Below, piece by piece: positions 24,537 through 35,288 of a DNA stretch of 64,000 bases. The notes under the pieces are model-generated. The model worked only from the letters and a program-made list of their open reading frames with translations, did no database searches and was not told the DNA's origin. Each line of letters starts with the position of its first letter. Within the stretch, counting starts at the first letter, position 1. Both the position numbers and the translations under genes were made by a program. Source of the stretch: Saprolegnia diclina VS20 (lineage: Eukaryota; Oomycota; Saprolegniomycetes; Saprolegniales; Saprolegniaceae); contig NW_008246070.1 in the NCBI RefSeq assembly GCF_000281045.1, forward strand, positions 524,954-588,953, written 5' to 3'.

Positions 24537-26080
24537 ATGGCGGCTGCAGGATACGAGCCGCCTGCCAATGGTGTGGCGACTCGAAACAACTCTTATTGCA
24601 GCATTTTTGGACGAGCAGCGATGGGGCCAAGCGCGGAGGATGGGCACGCGACGCTCGTGGCAGCCCAGCTTGTACGCTTCTTCCATGACTCGGCAGCCGC
24701 ATCACGTAGCTCATTTAGGCACAAATGCAGCTCAACGAAGCTACGGCGCCTGGGCTGTCGTGCTGGCAAGAGCGGAGGTCAGCGCTCTTGGCACGACGCG
24801 ACGACAACCAAGCCGAGGGTACGGTCCGCGCCGATCTACCAACGCACCTCTTCGTGCTCGTGCACGGCAACAATGGCCACCCGACCGACTTTGACGTCGT
24901 CGCGGCCGCGCTCGTCGCCCAGTTCCCACCGGGCTCGATTGCGATTCTGCAAAGCAACGTCAACATGCGCCAGAAGACGCGCGCTGGCATTGCACAGTGC
25001 GGCCACCGCCTGGCATTAGAGATCCTCACCTGGCTCTTGACATTCCGCGTCCCCGATACGTCGTCGCCGCGGCGTCTCTCGATGCTCGGGCATTCGTTCG
25101 GCGGCCTCATTGCTCGCCATTGCCTTCCATTCCTTCTGCACACATTGAGCGCCATGCACATTCAACCGACGTCGTTTGTGACGCTCTGCACGCCACACCT
25201 CGGGTCGCGCAAGCCTGGCGGGTCCTTGCCGCGCGTACGAACACTCCTCGCGTCTCGTCCGAGGTGGCTAAAGAAGGACCTTAGGTCTTCTCCAAGTGGC
25301 TCGTGCACCGTATTCTTTTGACGCAGCGCCTGTACGGCCAAACCGGCCTCGACCTCCTCGTCCTCGGTAGCTGCGCCGTTCGTTGCAAGAGGCTAACTGT
25401 TGTACTACCTGTAGGTACCTCGACAGATCAAGCGACGCTCGAGGCCATGAGTGCGCCGGGTACGCCGCTCGCTTTGCCGAACAATCAGGAGACTCAGTGC
25501 ACGTAGACTCGGTCTATGTCCGAGCGCTCGCCGCGTTCGAACACCGGACGGCAGTCGGTCTGGCGACGGGCGACCACCTTGTGGCGCACGCTGCGTCGAC
25601 GATTTCACTGAGCTGCGCGGACGAGACCAATCTCGCGCCCAAGGGCATGTGGTCGTGGGCGGTCGAGCACAACGACTTTGCGCCGGCGCACCTCTCGCTG
25701 GCGCCTCCGTTGCCGACGCCGCTGGAGTTGGAGCACCGTGTCGAGTGCGTGCCGCAGCTCCACGACGGCTACATCGCCGACGCACGGTCCGTTCGTCGCT
25801 TGTACTGACTCGCAAACCGCAAATGATCCTACTTTGTAGGCGCCGCATTGCCTTTACCAAGTCAATGCTCACGGGCTTGCAGTCGGTGGGCTGGCGCCGT
25901 ATGCATCTGCACATTCGCGCGCCACTCCAGCACTGGCTCAAGCTGCACAATTGGCCGCTCGCGATCCGACAAGCACCGCTGGCCGAGCCTTCGTCCAAGG
26001 CCTTTGTCGCGCTCCTCGCGTCCACCTTGGCCGTCGACCACGGAATTGCTGGGCTTGACAGCACAAAAACCGACGTGTAA
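24537..26080 (+). CDS. DUF676-family serine esterase/lipase (alpha/beta hydrolase)
   Basis: Six exons give 432 residues; introns 24672-24718, 25235-25284, 25367-25414, 25460-25506 and 25787-25839. The fold signature is strand LFVLVHGNNGHPTDF, then the nucleophile elbow GHSFGG (LSMLGHSFGGLIAR) and a catalytic-acid candidate GDHLVAHA; these match plant and protist DUF676 putative serine esterases. The C-terminal exon LQSVGWRRMHLHI is also typical of the family. The first exon (MAAAGYEPP) is inferred because a 47-bp GT..TAG intron joins it in phase; an alternative start is the ATG at 24725. Probably a lipid or acyl esterase; substrate unknown. Confidence 0.82.
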
Positions 26081-26201
26081 ATGATCAGTCGCCAGCTCAA
26101 GTTAGAGCACCAGTAGAGCGTTAGGAGTTGGTATATTGACGCGACGTTGCAGTTGGACTCGGTCTCCTCTCTATCTTCGACGCTAGTGTCGGTTTCGCAC
26201 C

Positions 26202-28153
26202 ATGGGCGACGACCTGCAATACAACGTGGCCCTGACGCAGCTCCAGGAGCAGTTGTATGGGCTCATGAAGCGAGGGACGCGGGCGCAGGTCGCCAAAGTC
26301 CACGCCAAGCTCGGCGTGCACTACATCAACGGCGGCTTCATCTCCGAGGCCATTCTGCAGTTTGAACACGAACTCGCAATCCGAAAAGAGCTCAAAGGTA
26401 CGCGGCCGCAATACGGTAGCTCGCGGTTCGACCTCTGACCGTAGAGGTCGTGGCGCAAGAGTCGTGCATGAACAACCTCGGCACCGTGTACCTCAAAGCG
26501 CGGGACCCGGAGGCTGCGATGAGCTGGTTCACGCAGGCGCGCGACCTCGCTCTAGCACGTGCCAATGTTTCCGCGCAGTGCCTTGTCCAGTACAACCTCT
26601 GCCTGGCGCACCACGCGCTCGGCAACGCCGCCGACGCAGCTCAGCTCGCGCTCGCCGTCTTCTCGACGCCGGTAACCCAAACCTACGCACGAAAGCCTCA
26701 TGACGACGACGACGTAGGAGTCGATCGAAGAGAGCTTACGCGTCTCGGCCCTCCAAGGTACACTGCGCATGTGCGGCCGTCTCCATCCTGTCGCTGTAGT
26801 GCTCGCCGCCACCGACAGTGTCCTGCGCACCGGCGCCTTTCTCGAGCATGCAACGATGGCGTACGAGCGCGCCGAGGGGCTTGGCGACCCGGTCCTCCTT
26901 GCGTCGTAGGACACATGGGAGCTCTACCAGTGGGATCCAATGTGCATGGGCGTAGCTGCGCGAGCGCGTTGGCCATCTACCACTTCGAGGCGCAGGCGTG
27001 GGACGAGTCGGCCAAGTACTTTGACATTTGCCTCCGCATGGCCATCGCGTCCAAGAACCTCAAGGCCGAAGCCGTTGCTCACTACCACGTCGGGTCGGCG
27101 CTCGCCGAGGCCGGTCAGCGCAAAGCCGCCGAGGCGCACTTCCTCCTCGGGCTCGAGCAGGCCAAATCGCTCGAGGCCAACGACCTCGCGGCGCTGCTCC
27201 AGGCCAAGATCGGTCTCGAGTACCTTTGCCACCACGACACGTTTGTTGCCAAAGCCGAGCTCAGCGTCGCGCTGCAGAAAGCGAGGTTCGCCGGCAGCCA
27301 CGTCGTCGAGAGCTACGTGCTCACGGGCCTCGGACACGTGCACATGATGGAGTCGCTTGTCGCCGACGCAGCCGCTGTCTACGCAGCGGATTTGGCGCTC
27401 TCGCCGCACGACCGCCCGTCGCAGCTGCGTGCACAGAGCAACCTCGGCGTCGCTGCCCTTGTCGCCGGCGACCTCGACGAAGCGATGAACCACTTTCGCG
27501 CCAACTCGGTAGGCTTTTTGCATCGTCCTCGTACACTGAGGCGAGTAGCGCACGGCGGCGATCCTCGGCCACCGTAAAGAAATGGCGCGCGCGCATTATG
27601 GCATGGGCCTCGTCGCCAAGGAAAAGAAGCGGCGGGGCGAGGTTCGAAGCCACTCGTCGCAGTAGGTATTTGCTACTGTGAATAGACGCTGTCGGCCGCG
27701 GACGAGCCGGTCCAGTTGTTTCAGCGCCAGCGGTCGCTGGCCGTCGAAGCCGGCGCCCGCCATCTCGAGATCCTTGCGCTCAAGTGCGCTGCTCGATACT
27801 ACGCAAGCATCCATAACGCGCAATGTAGGGAACTCGTGGCCGTGTACGACATGGCGCTCGCGTTCGAGAAGGCGCAGGACGAGTGTGACGAGCTCATTCG
27901 GCTGGCCGTCGAGACTCCGGGCGAGACGGTCCATCTGCTGGAGGCGTACCGGTCGCTTGCCAACGTGCTGTCGTCCCAGCTCAGCCTTCTCCAACAGCGC
28001 GGCAGTCGCTTCCACGACACGATCAAGGTGCTCATGCACAAGCGCGAAGAAGCGTGCAACAAGTACAAGCAGCTCTCCGATGCCTCGCTCATCGAGTCGG
28101 GACCTCCGATGCGCCAAGACGTCGACCACGTCCTCCGCGTCACCTTCAAGTAA
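26202..28153 (+). CDS. Tetratricopeptide-repeat protein
   Basis: Seven exons give 560 residues; introns 26398-26444, 26672-26717, 26758-26799, 26906-26955, 27509-27548 and 27642-27685. Repeats with the TPR pattern (small residues at 8 and 20, Pro/Tyr positions) run through most of the chain, for example LGVHYINGGFISEAILQFEH, YNLCLAHHALGNAADAA, YHVGSALAEAGQRKAAEAHF and SNLGVAALVAGDLDEAMNHF. No other domain is visible, and a coiled-coil-like segment ends the protein. This is a scaffold, of the kind seen in GPSM2/TTC proteins; partners unknown. The stop lies 21 bp from that of the convergent sirtuin gene. Confidence 0.8.
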
Positions 28154-28174
28154 AAAGCCGCACACGGTGCTTGT

Positions 28175-29644
28175 CTATTCGGCGTTCTGGAGGAAGGCTT
28201 CGATGGTCTCGAGGACGGCGAGGCCCGTGCCTTCGATCTTGAGGATCGCGCTGGGCACTTCGGACCAGTCGTAAATGCACTCGTCGCTCGTGTCTGGGTT
28301 GATGCGAATCAAGTTTGCTTGCCGCGTCGTGAGCGACCGCTGGTACTCCTTCTTGAGCACATCGCGGACCACCATTTCACACTCATGCCGGACGGAGGGC
28401 ACCTAGCGACGCACTAGGACATCGGGTTTACGATCGCGACGGAGCGGTACCCGCATGCCGCAGCCCATTTCAATGACGACCACCTTCTTCTCGGGATGAT
28501 TGGCGAGCACCTAGCACCAGACGTTCATGAACTCGCAATCGCAAATGTGTCCCTACCTCTTCCATGGCCGCCTCCCAGTCGACGTACCGGTCCGAGTCGA
28601 GGTCGTTGGAGATCCACTTGCGGTCTGAGAACATGAGAATGTTGGGGCGCGCCGGGCCTCGGCACGTGCTGCACGAGAGGAGCCTAGTCGAGTGGCGAGT
28701 GGCGACTTGTCCATGTACTGCGCGCGACGTACGGGTCGCGTTCAAAGCCTTCCGCGTACATCGTGTTGCGATCAATCTCGAACCGGAACGGTGGCGGAAG
28801 CGCCCAGAGCGACGCCGAACACGGCTCCGTCTTGGCGTCCTTGCCCGCGCACTGCCAGAGCTACATGTGGCTCGTCAACGAGTTGGTGATGCGAGTGCTA
28901 CTTCAATGTTGCCGTGGATTTCATAAATCTCCGAAGGCGAAAAGAACTGCGTAAAGTGATGATCGACCTACGAGACCGCTTGATGGGCAAGATGTCGGAA
29001 GCAGCGAGGTACATTGGACGTGTAGATGAAGAACGGGTCGCCGGTCACGTCCGAGAAGTCCTTAGGCGCCATCTGCAGCGACTCCATCACGTTCCTGAGC
29101 TTCAGATTCGACTTGGCCGAGACGCGCTGCTTCCATTTTTGCAGGATTTGGTACCTGCCACGATGATGGGACTCGATAGGACATGTACGATTACCCTCGG
29201 TGGGGTGTCGTGCTGCGGTACATGTTGAGGCAGTCGCCCCAAAAACCGTAAAAGAGCTTGAGGTCTTCGTGGATCTAGGATGCAGCAAGCATCGCACCAT
29301 GCTCGGGCAGGTCATCGTCGTACCCAGTACGGGTCGCAGAGGTCTTGGTAGTCAACGCCCAGCGTGTTGTAGGCCTCGACCTTGGCAATGTCGCTAGACA
29401 CAAGATCGTCTTACACCACAGAGAGGCGCGCCGTACTTGTAGACGGGCAGGCCCGAATCCGCTACATAATGCCATGTCCTGCTAAGCCAATGGCACACGT
29501 CGTCGCCGATGGTCTACCTGAGAAGCCTGCGCCGGCAGCGATCATGATGAAGTCGGCGTCGCGGATCAAGGCTACAAGTGGCACGTGAGCATGCTCGTCA
29601 TGGGCTCCTCGCGTACCGGCGGCCTGGCGACACTTCTCGTCCAT
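28175..29644 (-). CDS. SIR2-family NAD-dependent deacylase (sirtuin-like)
   Basis: Eleven exons give 335 residues; introns (complement) 28403-28450, 28511-28556, 28684-28732, 28861-28901, 28968-29012, 29155-29194, 29275-29323, 29394-29436, 29462-29517 and 29572-29616. The NAD-binding motif GAGFSADSG, TSNVDHHF, the catalytic-His motif IHGN and two Cys pairs (WQCAG and CSTCRGPARP) that would hold the structural zinc are all present, so it should be active. The class is unclear; it resembles a protist clade with short N-terminus and no targeting signal. Ten introns in a 1-kb coding sequence is very high. Start codon 29644 precedes MDEKCRQ. Confidence 0.85.
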
Positions 29645-29792
29645 CCTCCTCCGGCGGCGCTGTCTCGGACTTGGCTGTTTCACAAATGGCAGGCAATACT
29701 ATGGGATTATCCGGCAGCTAATTGCACGCCACTGACACATACAAAATGACGCCACCAATAAATTACGCGCAGGACGCGGTTTTTGCGTGAAA

Positions 29793-31303
29793 CTAGACGG
29801 TCATGAAGACCTCGTCGCCCGGTCGCGGCTCGTCTGCTGCCGTGTTGCCAAACGGCCAGAGGAACTGGAGCAGCGCGTGCCAGAAGCTCTCTGGCTCGGC
29901 CATGGCCTTGGCGCGGACGCTGGCGTAGTCGAACACATCTGCGATCGCGGGCTGCGGCGGCGGGTCTCGAAGCACGATCGGACCGCGGTGGCTCGTCGGC
30001 GGACGCCCCAGCGTGGCGCTGCCGGGTCCAAACGCAGGTGCTTCGGCTACGACAAGTGGCCTTGACGGTGTCGCGCCCGCCTCGAGCTCGGTCACGCGCT
30101 TCCGCAGCGTCTATGCACCGCGCCATGAGCATTGCGCCTTCAAGGCGAATTCCGTCCTACCTCGATCGTGTCCTTGTCCGAGCGGATCTGCGCCTTCAGC
30201 CCCATCATCTGCTCCTCCTGCACGACAATGTGCTCTTCGGCGTCATAGAGACGTCGCTCGACAAGAGCCTTCTCGGCGCGCAGCTTGCGGATGTAGTCGA
30301 GGACGGCCTCGTGCTCGCCGAGGAGATTCCGGTCGTTGACGTCGGTGACGAGCGCCTCCATCGACTCTTTGAGTTGCGCAATAAGTGCGTCCTTCTCCTC
30401 GAGCTGGTGGCGCACGTGGCTGTCGTGCGGCAACGTGCTTGGCGCGGAGGCGGCGAAGGTCGGCGTCGTGGGCACGACCACAGATATCGTTGGGGCGCGG
30501 GCCCGCGGACTCGTAGCGAGCGCAGTCATGACGACGTCGCGGTCCTCTGCGTCTTGCTTCTCCGTGTTCGCAACGTCGTTGGCAGGTCGCTTGGTGATTT
30601 TGCCTTTGGCAATGATGCGCGTGATCTCCTTCTTGGACGCAACTTCGACTGGGGCCTTGCCCTTGACGTAGCCCCGGGTTCCGACGAGGCTCAGGTCGGC
30701 GCCAAAGTCCACGAGGAGCTGGACGCACTCGGCCGAGTTGACGTGGCACGCCTCGTGAAGCGCCGTCGCGCCATCGGCGTTTTGCTGGTTCAAGACAGGC
30801 GACCGCCCGTACTTGCGCAAGAGCAGAGAAAGGACGTCGACGGCGTTGCTCGAGGCGGCCCAGTGCAGCAGCGTGTTCTCGTGCGGTGGGCCGTCAGTGG
30901 CCGTTGCGCCGTCGATGCCGGCCCGCAAGAGCTCCTCAACCTTGGGCACGTCGTTCATCGCAACGTGCTGCACAATGTACTGCCCAAAGACTTGAACCAT
31001 CGCACGATGTGGTAGCTGCCCGAGCGCGATCTCGTACGCTGTCTTGTGCGTGTACTTGGACGGCTTCTTGCTAGGGATCGCGGCAGCGTCAGCGGCAAAG
31101 CCGGCTGAGAGCAGTGCGCGGACCGCGTCCGTCTTTTGATGCACGACGGCGACGTGCAAAGGCGTGAGGCCCTCGGCGTTGCGGATCGCGTCGAGCTTCA
31201 AGACGTCCTTGCCGTGGTCGAGGAGCGCCTTGAGGACGTCGGCGCGGCCATGCTCAGCGGCGAGGAAGAGCCCATCGTGCGCGGCCTCGAGCTCCTGCTG
31301 CAT
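29793..31303 (-). CDS. Ankyrin-repeat protein with C-terminal coiled coil
   Basis: Two exons (intron complement 30111-30160) give 486 residues. Ankyrin repeats occupy about residues 5-215 (EGLTPLHVAVVHQKTDAVRA, NTLLHWAASSNAVDVLS, GATALHEACHVNSAECVQLL). A low-complexity segment follows, then a coiled coil (about 290-390, rich in E, K, L and R heptads) and a Pro-rich tail. No enzymatic domain is seen. The ATG at 31303 (MQQELEAAHDG) fits the repeat start; an upstream in-frame ATG at 31363 would add 20 basic residues. Confidence 0.8.
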
Positions 31304-31949
31304 GGCGAAATCTTGGTTGCCACGTTGCAAACGAGATCGTCGTCGTCCGGATACATAGATCATATCCGGTATTTCACGAAGATCGCAACAACCGAGCGTC
31401 GTCGATCCTTGACGATGCTACTAGACCTCTCTGCAGTCGACTTGACGCTGGTTCTAGCGCAATAACGTGCGACTACACTATGCATATGTTGCCATCGCGA
31501 TGAAGTGGGCAAATCGTCTTCTTCCGCCTTGCCAGCAACGTTTCAGGCCAGGAGGTTGCCTGACCATCGCAGAGTCCAGGCCGCCATCCATCGGTAGACT
31601 GTATTTGCCTGGAACCAACGATGGTCTAGCGAGTCGTCGACCCCAGCTCTTTCGTCTCGCATCTCAGTCATTCCTGCAGCGATATGGCTGAGGTATATAA
31701 GTACTCATGGCGCTTCGGTTGAAGCGGCAGTCCGGATAGCAAAGCGGCGTACCTTCGACAAAGAAGATCTTTGGGCGGATAAAGGTACAAAATAAAATCG
31801 AAAAAGAACGTTTTTTGTGATTGGCCAAAAGTCGCTCCAGATGGAATTTCGAGGATTTTGGCCAATCATATCGCGCGCGTTGAAAGGTCGCCCTAAACCG
31901 TCGCCCATACAAAGGCCGAGCGAAAGCCATTTTCGTTGTCGCTGGGCTC
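31304..31949. other. Intergenic, promoter region of PKA regulatory subunit gene
   Basis: Contains a 13-bp perfect inverted repeat with CCAAT boxes (31818-31868). The remainder shows no gene. Confidence 0.55.
31818..31868. promoter_or_regulatory. Inverted CCAAT-box pair upstream of PKA-R
   Basis: TGATTGGCCAAAA (31818-31830) and TTTTGGCCAATCA (31856-31868) are perfect inverted repeats around a 25-bp spacer, 82 bp upstream of the ATG. Each arm holds ATTGG/CCAAT, the NF-Y core. Confidence 0.6.
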
Positions 31950-33297
31950 ATGGCGGACGCGGAGGGCGTGCAGCAGGAGCTGCAGGACTACCTGCAGAAG
32001 AAGGGTATCAACACGCTCTTCATCAACATCGTCGAGTCGCTCCTGCTCTCCAAGCCCGACAACCCCGTGCTGCACATCATCCAGTACCTCCAGACCAACT
32101 TCCCGGACCAAGCGACGGTCCGTGCGGCCGAAGCGCCTGCGATCGCGACTGGCCGTACGCCGACGTACATGAATCGATTGGCTCATGGCGCGTAGACCAC
32201 TCGGACGAGTCGGAAAGCGAAGATGAAGCCGAGGGCGAAGAAGATGCAGTCGGCGAGATGCAGGAAGCGCAGCCCGTCGCGCGGACGTTCCCGAAAGGCC
32301 GCAGAATATCCGTGTCGGCCGAAGCGCTCGATCCTGAAAAGTACGTCCATGGCAACCTTGCGTGGCTGAGATGGCATGGTCGTAGCGCCAAGCCGCTGGA
32401 GGCCGTTGTGCACCCCAAGTCGGAAGAAGAGAGAAAACGCATCTCCGACATCCTCGTCGACAACATCCTCTTCAAGTCCCTCGACGAGAAGCAATCCAAG
32501 GTACGAGCACATGCATGTGTGACCACGCTCATCCTGCGCGGCTAGATCCTCCTCGATGCGATGTTCCCCAAGGAGTTTGGCGTTGGCGAGGTCATCATCA
32601 AGCAGGGAGACGACGGCGACAACTTTTACATCCTCGACACGGGCGTCTGCGAAGTCTATAAGGACGACAACCTCGTTCTCACGTGCACGGAAGCCATGTC
32701 GTTTGGCGAACTCGCGCTTATGTACAATGCACCGCGCGCCGCGACGGTCAAGGTCAAGGAGAACTCCAAAGTCTGGGCACTCGACCGCCAAACCTTCAAG
32801 GTACATTAACAGCTTCCATTGTGCTCCATTTCATTCTGTGTCATTAGTACATCATCATGGAAACGACGATGAAGAAGCGCGACCAGTACAAGGGCTTTAT
32901 CGAGAAGGTGCCGCTGCTCGAGTCCCTAAGCGAGTACGAGCGGCTCACGGTCGCCGACGCGCTGCGCGTCGCCACGTTCAACGACGGCGAAGTCATCATT
33001 CGCCAGGGCGACGATGGCAACCTCTTTTATATTATCTCGGAGGGCACGGCTGTGTGCACGAAGCAAGTGTCGCCGTCGGACCCGGTCCAGGAAATCGGCC
33101 TCCTCTCGACGGGCGCGTACTTCGGCGAGATTGCACTGCTCACGACGCGGCCTCGGCAGGCGACCGTGACGGCGAAAGGCCAAGTCAAGTGCTTGACGCT
33201 GGACCGGAAAACGTTCAAGCGCGTCATGGGCCCCCTCGAGAACATCCTGAAGCGCAACCTCGCGCAGTACAACCTCGTCATGGCCAACACCATCTAA
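31950..33297 (+). CDS. PKAR: cAMP-dependent protein kinase regulatory subunit
   Basis: Five exons give 389 residues; introns 32155-32195, 32341-32385, 32501-32545 and 32801-32847. A dimerisation/docking-like N-terminus (IIQYLQTNFPDQ) is followed by an acidic linker, the inhibitor site FPKGRRISVSAE (RRxS, so a type-II-like phosphorylatable site) and two CNBDs. Both phosphate-binding cassettes are canonical: FGELALMYNAPRAATVK and FGEIALLTTRPRQATVT. It holds the catalytic subunit inactive until cAMP binds. The second intron is 45 bp, in frame and stop-free, so retention would insert 15 residues between the inhibitor site and CNBD-A. Confidence 0.93.
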
Positions 33298-33380
33298 GCC
33301 GAGAATGGCGTGTATTTTCATACATTAACACAATCCAATACCAACACCCTTGTAGATTCGAGGTTTCTGTCACGGGATGC

Positions 33381-34160
33381 TTACTTCTTGGCGGCTTCGT
33401 CGACCGGGTTCTCGTCCAAGACCTCGACGACGACGTTGTGGTTGGTGTACACGCAAATGTCGGCCGCGATCTTCATCGAGCGACGGGCGACGTCTTCGGC
33501 CGACAAGTGCGGCTGGTCGATGAGCGCACGTGCGGCCGCGAGCGCGTATGTGCCGCCCGACCCAATGCCAATGATGCCGTCATGGGGCTGGAGCACATCG
33601 CCGTTGCCCGTCAATGTGAACGACTGCTTGTTGTCCGTGACGATGAGCAGCGCCTACGCTAGAGTTAGTCAACGCAGCAAGTCGGCTTCGGTGTACTTCG
33701 AGCGCGCGAAGGTATTTGTCGGTCCGCCACGCCTTGGCCAATTCGACGCACGCACGCGTGAGCTGGCCTAGATGTCATGTTTAGTGCATGCGAATTGGTA
33801 GCGCCTGCAATCGGCACGTTCGCACCCGGGTACTCGTCGAGCTTGCTCTCCAAGCGCTCAATGAGCGTGAAGGCGTCGGCCGTCGAGCCGGCAAAGCCCG
33901 CAATGACGTTCTCGTTGATGCGGCGCACCTTTTGCGCATTGGGCTTGACGATCGTGTGGCCGAGCGAGACTTGGCCGTCGCCAATGACGCACTACGCGTC
34001 CCGTGAGCGATCCTGCGATCTTTCTGCATCGACGTACCACTTTGCCGTCCTTGCGCACGCAGAGGATGGTGGTGCCATGCATCGTCGGCGCGGACGAGAA
34101 GGCGCGCTTGGCGTCGAGGGCGGCGGCGCGCTGGAGGGCGATGGCGGCGCTGCGGAACAT
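33381..34160 (-). CDS. hslV: Mitochondrial ATP-dependent protease proteolytic subunit HslV
   Basis: Four exons (introns complement 33654-33696, 33768-33825 and 33992-34037) give 210 residues. An Arg/Ala/Ser-rich presequence of about 26 residues ends before MHGTTILCV; cleavage there would expose the catalytic Thr. [49 protein letters not shown] and [16 protein letters not shown] are diagnostic HslV (ClpQ) sequences. It forms a double hexamer with the HslU unfoldase and degrades matrix proteins. HslV is absent from animals and plants' main lineages but kept in several protists. It shares a divergent intergenic region with COX11, another mitochondrial gene. Confidence 0.94.
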
Positions 34161-34582
34161 GGCGAACGTCGGCGGCTAGCGAAATCGGAAATGGAGCACC
34201 ACACAGAGGGTTTTTAACTCGTGTCCACCTTAACTGCGGGCACGTAACCACAAACAATCTTTTCAAAAATAGGGGAATCAACGTGATGAGATACATTTTC
34301 AAAAGAGAAATTAACAACATGCAACCTTTTCTGGCACAAAAGAACCAACTGTCCCGACATCAACCAGCGCTACCCAGACCTCACAGTTCCAGTGTACCTG
34401 CCCACGCAGCAGGAGCCATCTCCCCAGTCCTTCCTTGGACATGTAAACACGCTGCTTACTCCGGCGGCCAAGGAAGTCAGGCGAACGTGTGCGACATATT
34501 ATGTGCACCGACTTATCCGGACGACGCAGTTTTCCGGTGGCATAAATGCGCAGTTGCATTCTTTGACCAGTGACGACGACCC
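34161..34582. other. Intergenic, divergent promoter of hslV and COX11
   Basis: 422 bp between two mitochondrial-protein genes transcribed apart. No gene. The hslV-proximal part is AT-rich; no repeated motif was found. Confidence 0.45.
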
Positions 34583-35233
34583 ATGGTGCTCGCGTTCCTC
34601 CGCCCGCTGCGCCCGCTCGGCGGCCTGCGCCACGCGCGCTTCATGGCGACGCGGTCGTCCTACCAGCGCAACCTCGATGAGAAGAACAAGCGCATCATGC
34701 TCTACACGGCGTCGACGGCGCTGCTCTTCTTTGGCGCGGCGTACGCAGCCGTCCCGCTCTACAAGATCTTTTGCCAAATGACGGGCTTTGGTGGCACGAC
34801 GCAGCGCAGCGACATCCTCACGGCCGAGAAGCTGAGCCCTGTCGAGGGCGCGCACCCGATCCGCGTCACGTTTGACGGCGGCGTTGCGGGCGCGATGCCG
34901 TGGAGCTTCCGGCCGATCCAGCGCGACCTTGTGATCGTGCCGGGCGAGACCGCGCTGGCCTTTTACACGGCCAAGAATCCGACCGAGAAGGCGATAACGG
35001 GCGTCGCCACGTACAACGTGCACCCGCCCAAGGCCGGTCTCTACTTTAACAAGATCCAGTGCTTTTGCTTTGAGGAGCAGCGCCTCAAGGCCAACGAGGA
35101 GATTGATATGCCCGTCTTCTTCTTCATCGACCCGGATATCGTCGACGACCCGTCGATGACCAACGTCTCCAACATTACGCTCTCGTACACGTTCTTCAAG
35201 ACGGACGACGTCGACGAGGACGACGTCGAGTAA
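34583..35233 (+). CDS. COX11: Cytochrome c oxidase assembly protein COX11
   Basis: Intronless, 216 residues. A short basic mitochondrial presequence is followed by one membrane span (about 39-58, TASTALLFFGAAYAAVPLY) and the intermembrane-space copper domain: CQMTGFGGT, WSFRPIQRDLVIVPGE, and the copper ligands in CFCFEEQ. It delivers Cu(I) to the CuB site of cytochrome oxidase subunit 1 in the inner mitochondrial membrane. All family landmarks are intact and length is normal. The acidic C-terminus (DDVDEDDVE) is an extension. Confidence 0.96.
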   Translation: MVLAFLRPLRPLGGLRHARFMATRSSYQRNLDEKNKRIMLYTASTALLFFGAAYAAVPLYKIFCQMTGFGGTTQRSDILTAEKLSPVEGAHPIRVTFDGGVAGAMPWSFRPIQRDLVIVPGETALAFYTAKNPTEKAITGVATYNVHPPKAGLYFNKIQCFCFEEQRLKANEEIDMPVFFFIDPDIVDDPSMTNVSNITLSYTFFKTDDVDEDDVE

Positions 35234-35288
35234 TTTCGACTATAGACTACCACGCATGTATTACATATACGACTACCCATGTGCAAAC

